Below, in pieces: positions 22,787-33,036 of a stretch of 64,000 nt of DNA. Origin of the DNA: Hymenopellis radicata (taxonomy: Eukaryota; Basidiomycota; Agaricomycetes; Agaricales; Physalacriaceae). The stretch covers positions 62,001 to 126,000 of the forward strand of contig JADNRX010000049.1 of assembly GCA_015501595.1 (NCBI GenBank). The letters are read 5' to 3'. The notes below the pieces were generated by a model. That model had not been told where the DNA came from. It did no database searches and saw nothing but the letters and a program-made list of their open reading frames with translations. Numbering within the stretch: the first letter of the stretch is position 1; each line of letters begins with the position of its first letter. The translations under genes were made by a program, and so were the position numbers.

Positions 22787-23934
22787 TTATATGCTCCGTA
22801 AGGACTCGTACAGATCTAGCGCTGCCTACTCTAATCTTTTATCTCGCATTGACCAGAAATGGTTTCACCAGTGCTAAATCTCATCCGCCAATGCAGAGAC
22901 GCAGTCTATTAATTTATTGATAGTCGACTCTGTGGGAGGCAGGGGAGTGGAAGTCAAGAGAGAAATTCCGTCTAATGGACGGACGCTCCAATTTTCGAAA
23001 CAGATACAGTATCTGAGGATGATTGCTTCGTGTTTATCCACTTGGCCGCGATCTGGCATCTCTCTGAGAACTCTTGGTCGAATAAAAAGTTGGCCATGCG
23101 CATGCGGATGCCATGATCGAGATACTCGTTTGGGGGAGCGTCGGTACGATGTCATGCACCACCGCTTGGAGTTGTGGATCTTGTGGAGAGATACGACTTC
23201 AATAGAGGGATCAGCACGAAACGCTCGAAGAGTTTGACGCGATTTACATCGGCATGCTTTTCGCAGACTGCTGGCGGCCATTCTTATCTGGATAAAAAAA
23301 AAAGTAAGATACTTATGGGTCGTGCAGATCGGTGTAAGACGTACAAAGTTCCAGTGATTTGGGACGTTATGTGATTCGCATCTAGTAAGGCCCATACCAA
23401 GCCCATACAGTCTTGAACGTCGTTCAACGACGGACCATTGGAAAGATTGAACAGTCTATTCACAGGGAATCCCGTCACGCCTCTGCCAATAACTAGAATT
23501 TCTTTTTTTCTGTGCACGTCAGGCGTCGCTTGAGGTGGCTGCCTTGGCAATTCCAAACTTACCCCCATCGTCTTTCTGGGACACCACGCCTTCCAAATCG
23601 CACTTCTTCAGCGTCCATGGGCTGTGCTGCGTGCACCAACAAAGTACGGAGCGTCAGTATGTCTCTCGAGGCTCGCGCAGCAGGGAGATGTGGTCAAAAC
23701 GAATGGCATTGGATGGTAAAAACAATAGTGGTGGCACGACACCCAGGCAACGTAGATGAAACGAATGAACGCAAAGTGAAGTGAATTATCGATGTCGAGT
23801 GTGCTGGGCATCCCTGTCGATGAAAGCACACAAACGGAGTGAATTGCTTGAAGGAGAGGGCAAGAAGGCGTTACATAAGGGCAAGGAAATGCTTTTACGC
23901 ACTCCGTGTGGGACTAAGCATCGCCATTGATATC
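22787..23934 (-). other. Stretch with unrecognised minus-strand ORFs (22874-23568)
   Basis: Two overlapping minus-strand frames, 23284-23568 and 22874-23395, could be joined through an intron ending TTTTTTTTATCCAG at about 23290-23305. The first reads ILVIGRGVTGFPVNRLFNLS; the second continues from MAASSLRKACRCKSRQTLRA to INKLIDCVSALADEI. No family is recognised. Bases 23885-23922 are a 38-bp orphan match to the LINE 3' UTR at 12600-12640. Confidence 0.25.
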
Positions 23935-24329
23935 CCAAAGCTGGTCTATAAAATCGTCGCCACCGTTGCCGTTAAGTACCTCATATCCCCCAGTTGAGGT
24001 CTTTGGATGCCCAAGATGGCTTCATCCACCTTTCCATCGCCGTTCAAATACCCACGACTGCTGATATCTTCTTCGATCGGGATACGACGCTCTGGCTGCT
24101 GAAGCTGGACAAGCAGGTGGCTGAGATAGAGGGAGACCACTTCGTGTGGGCAGATAACGCGCCGGGCTGCGTGCATATGTATGGGAAAGAGACCGGCCAA
24201 TGGGATGGTGCACGGTTGGGCGAGGGGACGACGATCATAGATTCCAAAGAGTGCAGACGGGCGGAAAAAGAGACGTGGGCTGACGCGATGAAATGGTGCT
24301 TCGAGGAGGGGTGGCTCGTGGATGCTTAG
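23935..24329 (+). pseudogene. DUF952-family protein, N-terminal frameshift
   Basis: DUF952 proteins are small (about 110-130 residues) enzyme-like proteins of uncertain function, widespread in bacteria and fungi. Here LDAQDGFIHLSIAVQIPTTA, FFDRDTTLWLLKLDKQV and APGCVHMYGKETGQW are followed by TTIIDSKECRRAEKETWADA and the end FEEGWLVDA. The family N terminus, LVYKIVATVAVKYLISPS, is present at 23941-23994 but in another frame and ends in a TGA, so the frame is broken just before LDAQDGF. Unless a tiny unseen intron repairs this, the gene is dead. Confidence 0.7.
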
Positions 24330-25223
24330 ATGTGAACAATGGATCTGTTATATGTGTCCCTTCCAGAATCATTGTATTTTTGGGAGGCCAAAATGAAGTC
24401 TTCACTGGTTCGGAGCCGCTGCGATCTCTGGGAGTTTGACGCCCCGCGACTTCGCCGATTATGTATCTGGGGCAAGAAGTGTAGCATAAAAACATTCTAG
24501 GTTGCCGGATGGAGGGGATGCGAGGTATTCAAGTCACTTTGTGGGCGGAACGTAATGATCCGTATGGAGACCGAGCGCTGCTCAGAACCGTCTGCCTCTT
24601 GCCCAGAAACTGGATCTTGAGTTTGCCAGGAAGTATTCCGCCGCCGCGGAGAAGGCCTTATCAACGGTAGAAGATTATGATACAGGACCAGTTGTAATGG
24701 TAGTGAATGGGCTAGAAGACTGACACGAGGGTCATTCGGATTCGGGGTGATAGAGAGGGCTCAGATGAGTGCCGTAGAGCTGACGCACTGGGCGGGCGCG
24801 ATTATTGAATACAAGAACGCCGCACATAACAGTTCATTTGAAGCTTCGAGTGTTCTAATTCAAAGTATCAGTATTGGGTGCCGTGAGATGAATCCAGTTT
24901 GCGAGTCCGTGTCTTCTGCAACAAGTCAAACAATGGCGCGACATGACGATATAGATAGCGGAATGCACTGCGGAAGATTCAATGCGTAAGCCTAGTTATG
25001 CCCTGGCGGAAAAGAACACGCAGGTCACGAGCCGAATGTAACCTACACGAAAGGCGTTCAGCGAAGAATGGGCCATTCTGGAGCGCATATACACCCACTA
25101 TATGCGTGTAGAATGGGTTTTCATGTGTCGCGCTGAAGAATACGAGGACAAGACAGGACCGCGGCCTATGCCCTAATTAGGCAGGTGATCGGTACGTGGC
25201 ATTACAACTCTCCACATACTCTC
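24330..25223. other. Stretch without an identified gene; SEC72 upstream region at its end
   Basis: Only an 80-codon ORF at 24747-24989 (MIERAQMSAVELTHWAGAII) without recognisable homology. The final 200 bases should contain the SEC72 promoter. No TATA box stands out. Confidence 0.4.
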
Positions 25224-26018
25224 ATGTCGCACTCACATAGCCATGCTCCCGGCGGGAAACATGGACCCCAGCCGCCTCCGCAGCAGCAGCAGCGCCCGAT
25301 GCCTACGCCGCGAGACCCCGCCATCGAGGCGCTCATTGACGCCCAATACGTCCCAGTCGACCTCAAGGTTGACGGCTCCATTGTGCGCTGCGGTCCCCAC
25401 AACGCCGTCGTGTGCAAAGAGTGCAACCTCGACTTTCTCCGCCTCACACAGCTTGCCACCATTCTTACCCAAAACCCGAACATCATCGTCCCACCGCCGT
25501 CGAATATGAACCTGGTGAACAAGAATCTGTCGACGATGGTGAACAAGATCAAGGAGGAGGGCAATTCGAATTTTAAGGCCGGGCAGTTTGACCAGGCGGT
25601 GATACGGTACACGGTAGCAGCGAATGGCGCTCAGTCTCGCGCGCCATGGGAACCGAACGGTGTATTACGCGAGGAGGTGTCGACTATTTTGGCGAATAGA
25701 TCGGCGTCCTTTGCTGGTTGTCACGACTATATATCGGCGTTAGCAGACGCTGAAGCTGTGGTGGAAATGCGGAAGAACTGGCCCAAGGCGTACTTGAGAA
25801 AGGCCAAGGCGCTCAGAGGGCTTGTCCAACTTGACGAGGCCTTGGACGTCCTTGCGATTGGGCTATCGTTTGATTCGGAGAATAAGGTACGTTCTATTCT
25901 TCTATGCAGCCTACTGCCTTCTGATTATACACAGGAATTGCTGGAATTTAAAGCAGACATCAAGAAAGTTCAGAAGACCCTAGATGAAACCAAAAATGTC
26001 AAGGCGATCTTGCCATAA
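25224..26018 (+). CDS. SEC72: SEC72-like TPR subunit of the Sec63 translocon complex
   Basis: Sec72 is a cytosolic TPR protein of the fungal Sec62/63 complex that helps Hsp70-bound secretory precursors reach the Sec61 channel of the endoplasmic reticulum. The start at 25224 gives MSHSHSHAPGGKHGPQPPPQ, a His/Pro/Gln-rich leader typical of basidiomycete orthologues. Next come CGPHNAVVCKECNLDFLRL (Cys-rich N-terminal part), IKEEGNSNFKAGQFDQAVIR (first TPR helix pair), ISALADAEAVVEMRKNW and AYLRKAKALRGLVQLDEALD (later TPRs). Exons are 25224-25886 and 25935-26018, with a 48-nt intron; the spliced protein has 248 residues and ends NVKAILP. The intron is a multiple of three without a stop, so retention would add 16 residues. 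An upstream in-frame ATG-like start at 25185 is less conserved. The gene looks intact. Confidence 0.88.
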   Translation: MSHSHSHAPGGKHGPQPPPQQQQRPMPTPRDPAIEALIDAQYVPVDLKVDGSIVRCGPHNAVVCKECNLDFLRLTQLATILTQNPNIIVPPPSNMNLVNKNLSTMVNKIKEEGNSNFKAGQFDQAVIRYTVAANGAQSRAPWEPNGVLREEVSTILANRSASFAGCHDYISALADAEAVVEMRKNWPKAYLRKAKALRGLVQLDEALDVLAIGLSFDSENKVRSILLCSLLPSDYTQELLEFKADIKKVQKTLDETKNVKAILP

Positions 26019-26760
26019 TTCATTATTTCTTTCGTAGAATCGAGACCCTTCGCATCCTGGATTCTCTTATGCCATTGATACTGGACTAGATCGCGGTTCT
26101 CCTTCCGGTACCTCCTGAATTCATCATATGTCTTTGAGCCAAAACTCGTTGTTCTACCGACTGTGTTATCTTGAGGTGACAAGTAATGATTATAGGCGTT
26201 AGACTTTGCGTCTCGACTGAGCGATATGGTCGCCGTTTGTTCTACCCATGATCGTCATCCTGACAGAGGTCATTATACTCAACAGCGCGTTTTCATGTAG
26301 GTGTGATCCAGCGTAGGTCAGAGGCTTACTTCGGAGACGGGCTCAGGTGTGCTTCTACCTCTTGGGAGAAGTTTTAATGCGCCGCTTTTGGACTTTGATG
26401 TGCTTTTTGAAGGCTTCTCAAGATTTCGACTTTTCGACGAGTTTCCCAATTTCCAAAGTTGAAAGCCGATCACTTGAAAATGCAGTTCGTGAGTTTGATT
26501 CACCAAATTTATCCGACCAGCGGGATGAGAATGTCTTTACGTGCGGGTCTTTTGCCATGTATTATGGTCATTACGACCTAACTACACTATAATCTCTGCA
26601 ACTGTCTTCACGTCATCAAACGGTCATGCACAATCAGGTACACCAACATTGTCGCAGCTCGATACAACTCTTCAAAGCTTCACTCCACGCCGCCGTCGCA
26701 TCTTTGACAAGTGTAACGTGGTGTCCCCTTCAAGGACATCAGTAAGGCTGCGCTTCCATA
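26019..26760. other. Stretch without an identified gene
   Basis: Short ORFs only; no homology recognised. The 3' end of SEC72 probably lies within the first 200 bases. Confidence 0.4.
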
Positions 26761-27165
26761 AGGTCTCGAAGCACTCACAATTCAACAGTATACCGCGCCG
26801 ACAATTCCAAGGACGTATTCGCAATCATCCCCCTTATCGACCCATACAACGACTTTTTCCACCCCTCGGGCAAAGCCCACGCACCTCTCGCAGCCTCCCT
26901 TGCATCCGTCAAGGCCGTACCCAACATCCTCGCACTCCTCGCGTGGGCGCGGCGTGCAGACAACCGCATCCCCGTATTCTACGCTCTGCACCACCAAACA
27001 CAGGACACAGACTATGCGGGATGGATGTACCCTACTCATTCCAATCTCAGGGTGAAGGAGGGCAAAGTCTTTGAGAAAGGCAGCTGGGGTGCGCAATGCT
27101 ACGAGGGGACGGAGCCGAACTGGGAGAACGGAGACGTCGTGGCGACGCAGCACTATGAGGTCTGA
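26761..27165 (+). pseudogene. Isochorismatase-like cysteine hydrolase, truncated
   Basis: The plus frame through 26788-27165 reads VYRADNSKDVFAIIPLIDPY, NDFFHPSGKAHAPLAASLAS, NILALLAWARRADNRIPVFY, LHHQTQDTDYAGWMYPTHSN, FEKGSWGAQCYEGTEPNWE and stops after ATQHYEV. The IDPYNDFF segment carries the family's catalytic Asp. The second half of the fold, with the nucleophilic Cys, is absent, and no start codon lies in frame at the 5' end. The fragment therefore represents about half of a 220-residue enzyme and cannot be active. Confidence 0.75.
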
Positions 27166-27735
27166 TCATGAAGAAACGAATGTCCAGAGACTTGGTGAGG
27201 TGGTATCGCCCGTCAAGATCCCAATGGTTGTCCTGATCATATGGGAGAAGAAGTATCTTGGGACATTGTCGTCGTCCTACATCACTGTCAGGACATGGTC
27301 GTGCGGTATTGGCAGCCGAGTCGCGTCTTCGGATTCAGAACTCATGCGTCGCCATAGGAAAAGACGAACTCCATTTAGTTGATGCCTTCCCGTGATCGCA
27401 GGTCAACGGGCCAGATCGTGCCCTAATAGCAGCCTCTCAATAGCCCCTGCTTATGAGCCGTCACCTGAAGTGGTGTATGCCACTGTCAATAGCGCCCTTC
27501 ACGGGAGATCTAACGTTTTCGAGGTCAACTTGATTTCTCCCTGAATCTAATGTGTTAGCCCCAATCGAACCCCGATCACACCAAGACTTACACTTGGAAT
27601 CTGACTAGGTCATAATTTCTGAAGCTACCTTCTTGAGGGGGCGACTCTCTTATTTCCGGGTATTCATGAGCACAATAAGATATTCACCACTGCGCATGAA
27701 CTCCCATACCAACGTAGCTAAACAAAATCACGACA
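27166..27735. other. Stretch without an identified gene
   Basis: Short ORFs (27071-27382, 27633-27869) overlap the flanking relics in other frames and show no homology I recognise. Confidence 0.4.
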
Positions 27736-28027
27736 TTGAGAACATGGAAAGTAAATGTAGTCGCACTGGTAACGACGAGAATGGAGTACGCGCTGCCAGT
27801 GTGGTATTCACCGATAACAGAAGGGGAGTATCGACGTGCTGGATCTGTTGGAGTTATGAAGAAACTTAGCCGTCCGCAACGCCTGGCCTGCCGCATCATG
27901 GTGGGGCCTCCGAACGATGTCCACAGAAGCGCTCGACTACCACGCCACCCACGTAGTCACAACCACCATCATCAAAACCGCCAAACACTCCCGCCCGTGC
28001 TGCAGCGCCTCCAGCCCGCCTAAAAAC
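27736..28027 (+). mobile_element. LINE fragment (region after the reverse transcriptase core)
   Basis: Reads VTTRMEYALPVWYSPITEGE, AGSVGVMKKLSRPQRLACRI and, after a one-base shift, LRTMSTEALDYHATHVVTT. The MEYALPVWYSP and QRLACRIMVGGLRTMSTEAL pattern is characteristic of the segment between reverse transcriptase and RNase H in fungal LINEs. The fragment is isolated. Its 3' neighbour (28028-28330) is a C/T-rich, low-complexity stretch. Confidence 0.8.
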
Positions 28028-28573
28028 CATTGGACATCACCCTAGCAGAGGGCAGACACTATACACGCCGTCGCCCGCGCCTCTGCGCCGCGTTCGCCGC
28101 TGTCGTCGCTTTTTCTTGCCCTTTTTTGGAGCCCACCTCGCCTCTGCGTGTGTGTACTGGCCTGCGCCTTTGCGCCGCCACCGTCTCTCCTGTCGCCTTA
28201 GCGACCTCTCACCGCGCCTCTGCGCCGTACGCCCTAGTTACTCGCGCCATACACGGACACACTGTCACCATTGCCATATACACTCCATACAAACCAATCG
28301 CTGTCCTGTGACCTCGTACCTTTGTCCATAGTCATACGGCACTGTAATACACCCTTGCCTTGATTCTACGGTCCCTATTTTAAACAGCCCGCCCATCACA
28401 TCGCCCAAAATTTTCGCTTTTCCTCATCCCCCGGCCCGTTATTCCGACCTGGCTCTGAACCCGGTTCCACGGACACTTCCGACTGCTGTACAGTTATATC
28501 TTCCCAGCCACCAGTTCCTTCTTGACAGCAAGTCAGGTTTTTTCTTGTGTGTCTCGTACGCTTCTCTATCATC

Positions 28574-31336
28574 ATGCCTGGTCGACGTGTTTTTCGACTG
28601 AACGATGACCCAGCTCATGCTCAGCGGTCGAGACTCTGCGAGATCGCGACGAGCTGCTAATCTGGCTGAGCTAACAGACGCCTCGCGGTCCTCTGACTCG
28701 TTCCGGAAAACGATTAAGAAGCTGCTCGGGACTCAGCCGCGCCCGCCACCGGTGTCTATGAGTGCTTTGGCGGAGCACTCTCAGAAGTGTATGAATCCTC
28801 TTCCGGTGCACCCCGAGTCTGCAGAGCAACAGGCCAGAGATAAGGCGTCTCGACATGCTCAGGATATCCCACTGCCCTCGACACCACCCACACCAGATAA
28901 TCCATACGCGAAGTACGGCGGCCGCTGGACCGTAGAGGACATCAGTGAGGGTAAAGGCCATCTTAAGGCTCATGCAGCCTCGCCCTCCTGTGGCTTTGTT
29001 AAACATACCGTTCTTGAGGTTCTTGATATTGATAATGAGCTCCTGTGCAGTCTATTTAATGAGTGTATGGACTGGGCAGAAGTGCCGCTATCCTGGCTGA
29101 CGGCACGCATTATCGTCATTCTCAAGAAGGATAAGAACCCCGCACGCATTGACGGCTATAGAGCGATTGGTCTAGAGAGCCGCATCTTAAAGTTGCTGAC
29201 ACTAATGACACATAAGTGTTTATACACATGGGCATTGGAGATCGGTGCTGTTCCACCCTCCCAAAATGGCTTCCGCCCCGGACGTCGTACAAACAACAAC
29301 ATGTTCATCTTGCGCACAATGATTGATCAGGCTCGTGCCGAAGGGAAAGTGTTGTGGACCGCTTTCGTGGATATTAGCAATGCCTTTCCGTCTACAAACC
29401 ACGATGCCCTCTGGATCAAGCTGCACAAGATGGGAGCCACAGGGAAGATCTTCGACTGGTTGCGAATCCTCTACCGGGATATGGTGTACATTGTTAGTCA
29501 AGGTACTGCGATGTCGGAGGAGTTTCACGCTCGAATGGGTGTACTTATGGGGGACCTCGCCTTGCCGACGTTATGGATCCTGTTCATGCACGACTTAGAG
29601 ATAATCCCGCATGACGATGACTTTAAACTCATCCTCACGGTGGTATCTCATCTCGAACATGCTGATGATATTGTCCTGATGTCTGCCTCTTGGCTTGGGC
29701 CGCAGGCTCACCTTAATTGCCTAGCCGCCTGGTGCACTCGTAACTTCTTGTATGTCAATGCGGAGAAGTCTTGGATTATGGTGTTCGGGCATAACCCGTC
29801 CGCTACACAGTGGAACACACCTATGTCGGCATTACCATCAACTCTCTTGAGGCCGACATCTTCTCCCAACACTGCAGGAACATGACTTGTGCTGCCCGTT
29901 GCACTGGCAATGCCGTGTTCTCGATTGAACGAGTGATTGGCACTCTCCCGCCGATTGAAGGGCGCATGCTGTATAACGCGCGCGTAGACCCTTACTTAAT
30001 CAATGGCGCGGATGTTATTCTGGATGTCACACGCATCGTCGCAAACGACATGTACGCGGTTCAGCTCGCGTTTCCGTGTCGGTTGATGGGCGTGAATGCT
30101 CAGTCCATGACTGCCCCTCTGTTCACAGAACTCGGCCTGCTGCCGCTCCCCTTCCGAAGAGTAATGATGGTGCTCCGTTTGCTACAAGAACTGCTTGACG
30201 AACCTCTGTCTGTATTCGCCAGCCTGACACTCGACGTCTGTATCCGCCTCAAAGAAGCCAAACATCTTTCGTGGCTGGGTGACTTGAAGTGTGTACTGAA
30301 TACCCTACCTCGTCCCCTGGGTATGGACGACCTGCCCTGGTGCTACCTGCGGACCTTTGTTCTTGTACCGCCGCTGGTGTGGAGTGTATGATGAAAATGG
30401 TTAGTCATATCGCAAAGACTGGTCTACAGGAAAAGGTCGACACATCTTACAAGACCTACCTGCTATGGAACCGACTGGAACTGTTCTCTCCTCCCGATAA
30501 ACCAGCTTACCGAGCAATCTATGTGCGACACTATCTCCACCTCCGAGTTACCAAACACAGAAAGGCATTGATCCGGCTCCTGTTTGGAGCAGCTTCGACG
30601 CGCCGATCGTGCACATCCACTTGTTCCTCGCGACGAACGACTCTGCTGGCTCTGCGGTCTGGCTGTCGAGTCGCCAGAACACGCGATCCTCATCTGTACC
30701 AGTGATTCTGATCTTGTGGACATTCGTGCCGCCGCCATCTCTCTCCTCGACCCGGAACTCCCTCACCTCAACCTGACCAGGCTGCCGGCGGACAACGCCG
30801 GTGCCTTGGTGCTTCTCCGTGCGCTGATTTTCCAGGACGTATGCCTGACGTTCGTCGCGAACCTCGTCTATGATTGCATGGAACTCTTCAAGACGTTCGA
30901 GCTTCAACGACCAACGTGTTCGACGCCGCTACCTGCCGTGCGCACATGGCACCGAAGGATACCTGGACTGAAAAAGCAACCAGCTCGTGCCCCGTTAGTG
31001 GACGCCGACTCCGACAGCGATTCAGACTACATCCCGTAGTGTTACCTCTGTTGACTATGGGCTGAAATTATTTTGCTTTGGACCACCCCCTTTTTTCTTG
31101 TTCTCTCTCTCTCTCCTCTCGTAGCGAGGGCGACCGACTATAGGTCGGTATTCGAGAAGTATGTTCTCTGAACTGGTGACCAGAGGTCCGTTGGGACCTT
31201 CTTAAATGCGGAGATATCCCCGCGGGTGCTCAGTCACTGGGTGGAAATCGGGTCTCGCCCGCCATAACATTTCCACAAACGGCCGTTCCTCATGGGGACC
31301 TTGTGCCGATTCTACCTACCTACCTACCTACCGCCA
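28574..31336 (+). mobile_element. LINE with reverse transcriptase, structured 3' region and (CTAC)n tail
   Basis: An ATG at 28574 starts MPGRRVFRLNDDPAHAQRS. After an early frame change, 28605-29885 carry the reverse transcriptase: IIVILKKDKNPARIDGYRAI, PSQNGFRPGRRTNNN, WTAFVDISNAFPSTNHDALW (motif A), GVLMGDLALPTLW (degenerate motif B) and LEHADDIVLMS (motif C, HADD instead of YADD). The protein continues in shifted frames at 29815-30391, 30355-30600 and 30584-31039, where ERLCWLCGLAVESPEHAILI forms a CCH-type zinc motif near the C terminus, ending DSDSDSDYIP. The endonuclease domain is absent and at least three frameshifts are present. The 3' region (31040-31311) is rich in hairpins and ends in (CTAC)5 at 31312-31332. 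Confidence 0.88.
31126..31225 (+). other. String of hairpins in LINE 3' region
   Basis: Successive perfect stems on the plus strand: ACCGAC/GTCGGT at 31133-31149, GAGAA/TTCTC at 31154-31168, CTGG/CCAG at 31173-31183, GGTCC/GGACC at 31185-31198 and GCGG/CCGC at 31208-31223. Loops are 3-8 nt and gaps 1-9 nt. Such structure near the 3' end of a LINE transcript may be what its reverse transcriptase recognises. Confidence 0.55.
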
Positions 31337-33036
31337 ACATCCTACCAACCCACCTACGCCTTAATCTAACCGTCTTCAAGTTTGCCGCTAGGCTAGTTAC
31401 GCTGCCGCCGACACACCCTCTCCACAAAGTGGTCCAGCGATGCAGACGAGTCCCTCGCTTTCACAGATCGGCAATACACCGTATGTTTCTAGCCTTCCCT
31501 GTACTTTCAAGGATCTGGGAGACAATCGCTACGGGGACGATATCGGGCTACGAAGAGGCGAAGAGGATCCTGACCTTCCGAGTGGCTGACAGCAAGGATG
31601 AGGCGCTGAGAGAAGCGAAGGCAATACCGCTAGACAGGGTGTGCATCTTCACCGATGGGTCCGCGTTCAAAGCCGGCGTAGGGGCGGCGGCATGGAGTGG
31701 AAATATTCCATTAACCGCCCCGAATGGGGAAGTAGTCCGACGCTTTTATCTGAGTCGTGAATCTGACCATACCGTCTTCGAGGCAGAGCTTGTGGGACTG
31801 CTCCTGGCGCTAGACATCATCGAGAGCACACCACGGCTGACGAAGGCGACGATCCTCCTTGACTCGCAGGCAGCGATTATGGCAGTCAGAAACGGGAGTA
31901 CGGGAGGAGGTGGACGATACTTGGTGGAAGAGTTTTACAGGCGCCTCAAGTCCCTGGCAACGAAGAGGAGATCCTTGCAGCTGGAACTACGGTGGATCCC
32001 AGGTCACAGAGGAGCTGAAGGAAACGAGCGCGCAGATGAGGAAGCCAAGGCGGCATCGCAGAAGAAGAGCTTACCGGTCAGAAATGACAGATCGATCCTA
32101 CAATTCAAGCTCCCGGTTAGCAAAACTGCAGCGATAGCGAGTTTCGTCAAGCGAACATGGGCAACCTGGGCCAGCGAATGGGCGTCGTCCACGAAATCCC
32201 GCTTCACAAAGATATTGGACTCTACGCCGCCGGGACCGAAGGTGGAGCGGATGTACAAGCCGCTGTCCCGAGCAGAAGCCAGCACTCTGACCCAACTTCG
32301 GACGTCACACATTGGACTAAACGCGCACCTCTACCGCACACGCACGATAGACAGCCCGCTATGCCGGCGATGCGGTGTCCCCGAGACGGTCACGCACTTC
32401 ATCATGTCATGCCGCAGATTCTCCGCAGAACACGACGCGCTCAGAGCCTCGATCAAGACAAACCTACGATCCCTAAGACAGCTTCTGGCAGTCGGCTCAC
32501 CGCACATCGCAACAACGTTGAAGTTCGTCAAAGCCACAGGAAGGCTAACACACTGAAGACCTCCCCCGAATGTAATGTAGCCTGGGAGTATTGGATGTGC
32601 CTCAGGCATGCGAGGGGGAGGCGACCACCGGCAACGGAGTCCCTCCCGCCTCTAAGGCGGAGGAAAGTACAACTACTACTCAGCTGAACAAGTCACTAAC
32701 ATTCGTTTGTCGCGAAGCTGAACTAGTAGCTCAAACACCGGAGAAACCCTTTCAAACCCACTCCCCGATGCCACCCCCATCCATCATTACCGAGGCCGAA
32801 CAAGGCCAGACAACGACCTCTAAATCTCTCTCGCTCTAGAAGACACGCACTTGACAGACCCCAACACGAATCGTACTATAGCGCACGCACAATCACACTC
32901 TTAGATAATGCTACTATACTTTAGATACATGATTACCGTACCTCTCGCGACCCGCATAGATGTAACGCGCCACCAGCAGTGCACCATAGCCCCTGACGGG
33001 GCTGCGCACTATAAACGGGAATTCATCATCATCATT
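31333..33036 (+). mobile_element. LINE 3' half with intact RNase H and zinc-motif domain, (ATC)n tail
   Basis: The ORF 31303-32556 (417 codons) encodes the C-terminal part of a LINE polyprotein: KFAARLVTLPPTHPLHKVV, then an RNase H domain with all key residues: Asp in VCIFTDGSAFKAG, Glu in TVFEAELVGLLLALD, Asp in ATILLDSQAAIMAV and His/Asp in IPGHRGAEGNERADEEA. LCRRCGVPETVTHFIMSC (C-x2-C-x7-H-x4-C) follows. The frame is uninterrupted, so insertion is fairly young. The 5' part (reverse transcriptase, endonuclease) is missing. The 3' UTR includes a stem AGCCCC/GGGGCT at 32985-33002 and ends in CATCATCATCATT at 33023-33035, directly against the Tnp2-like ORF. Confidence 0.88.
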
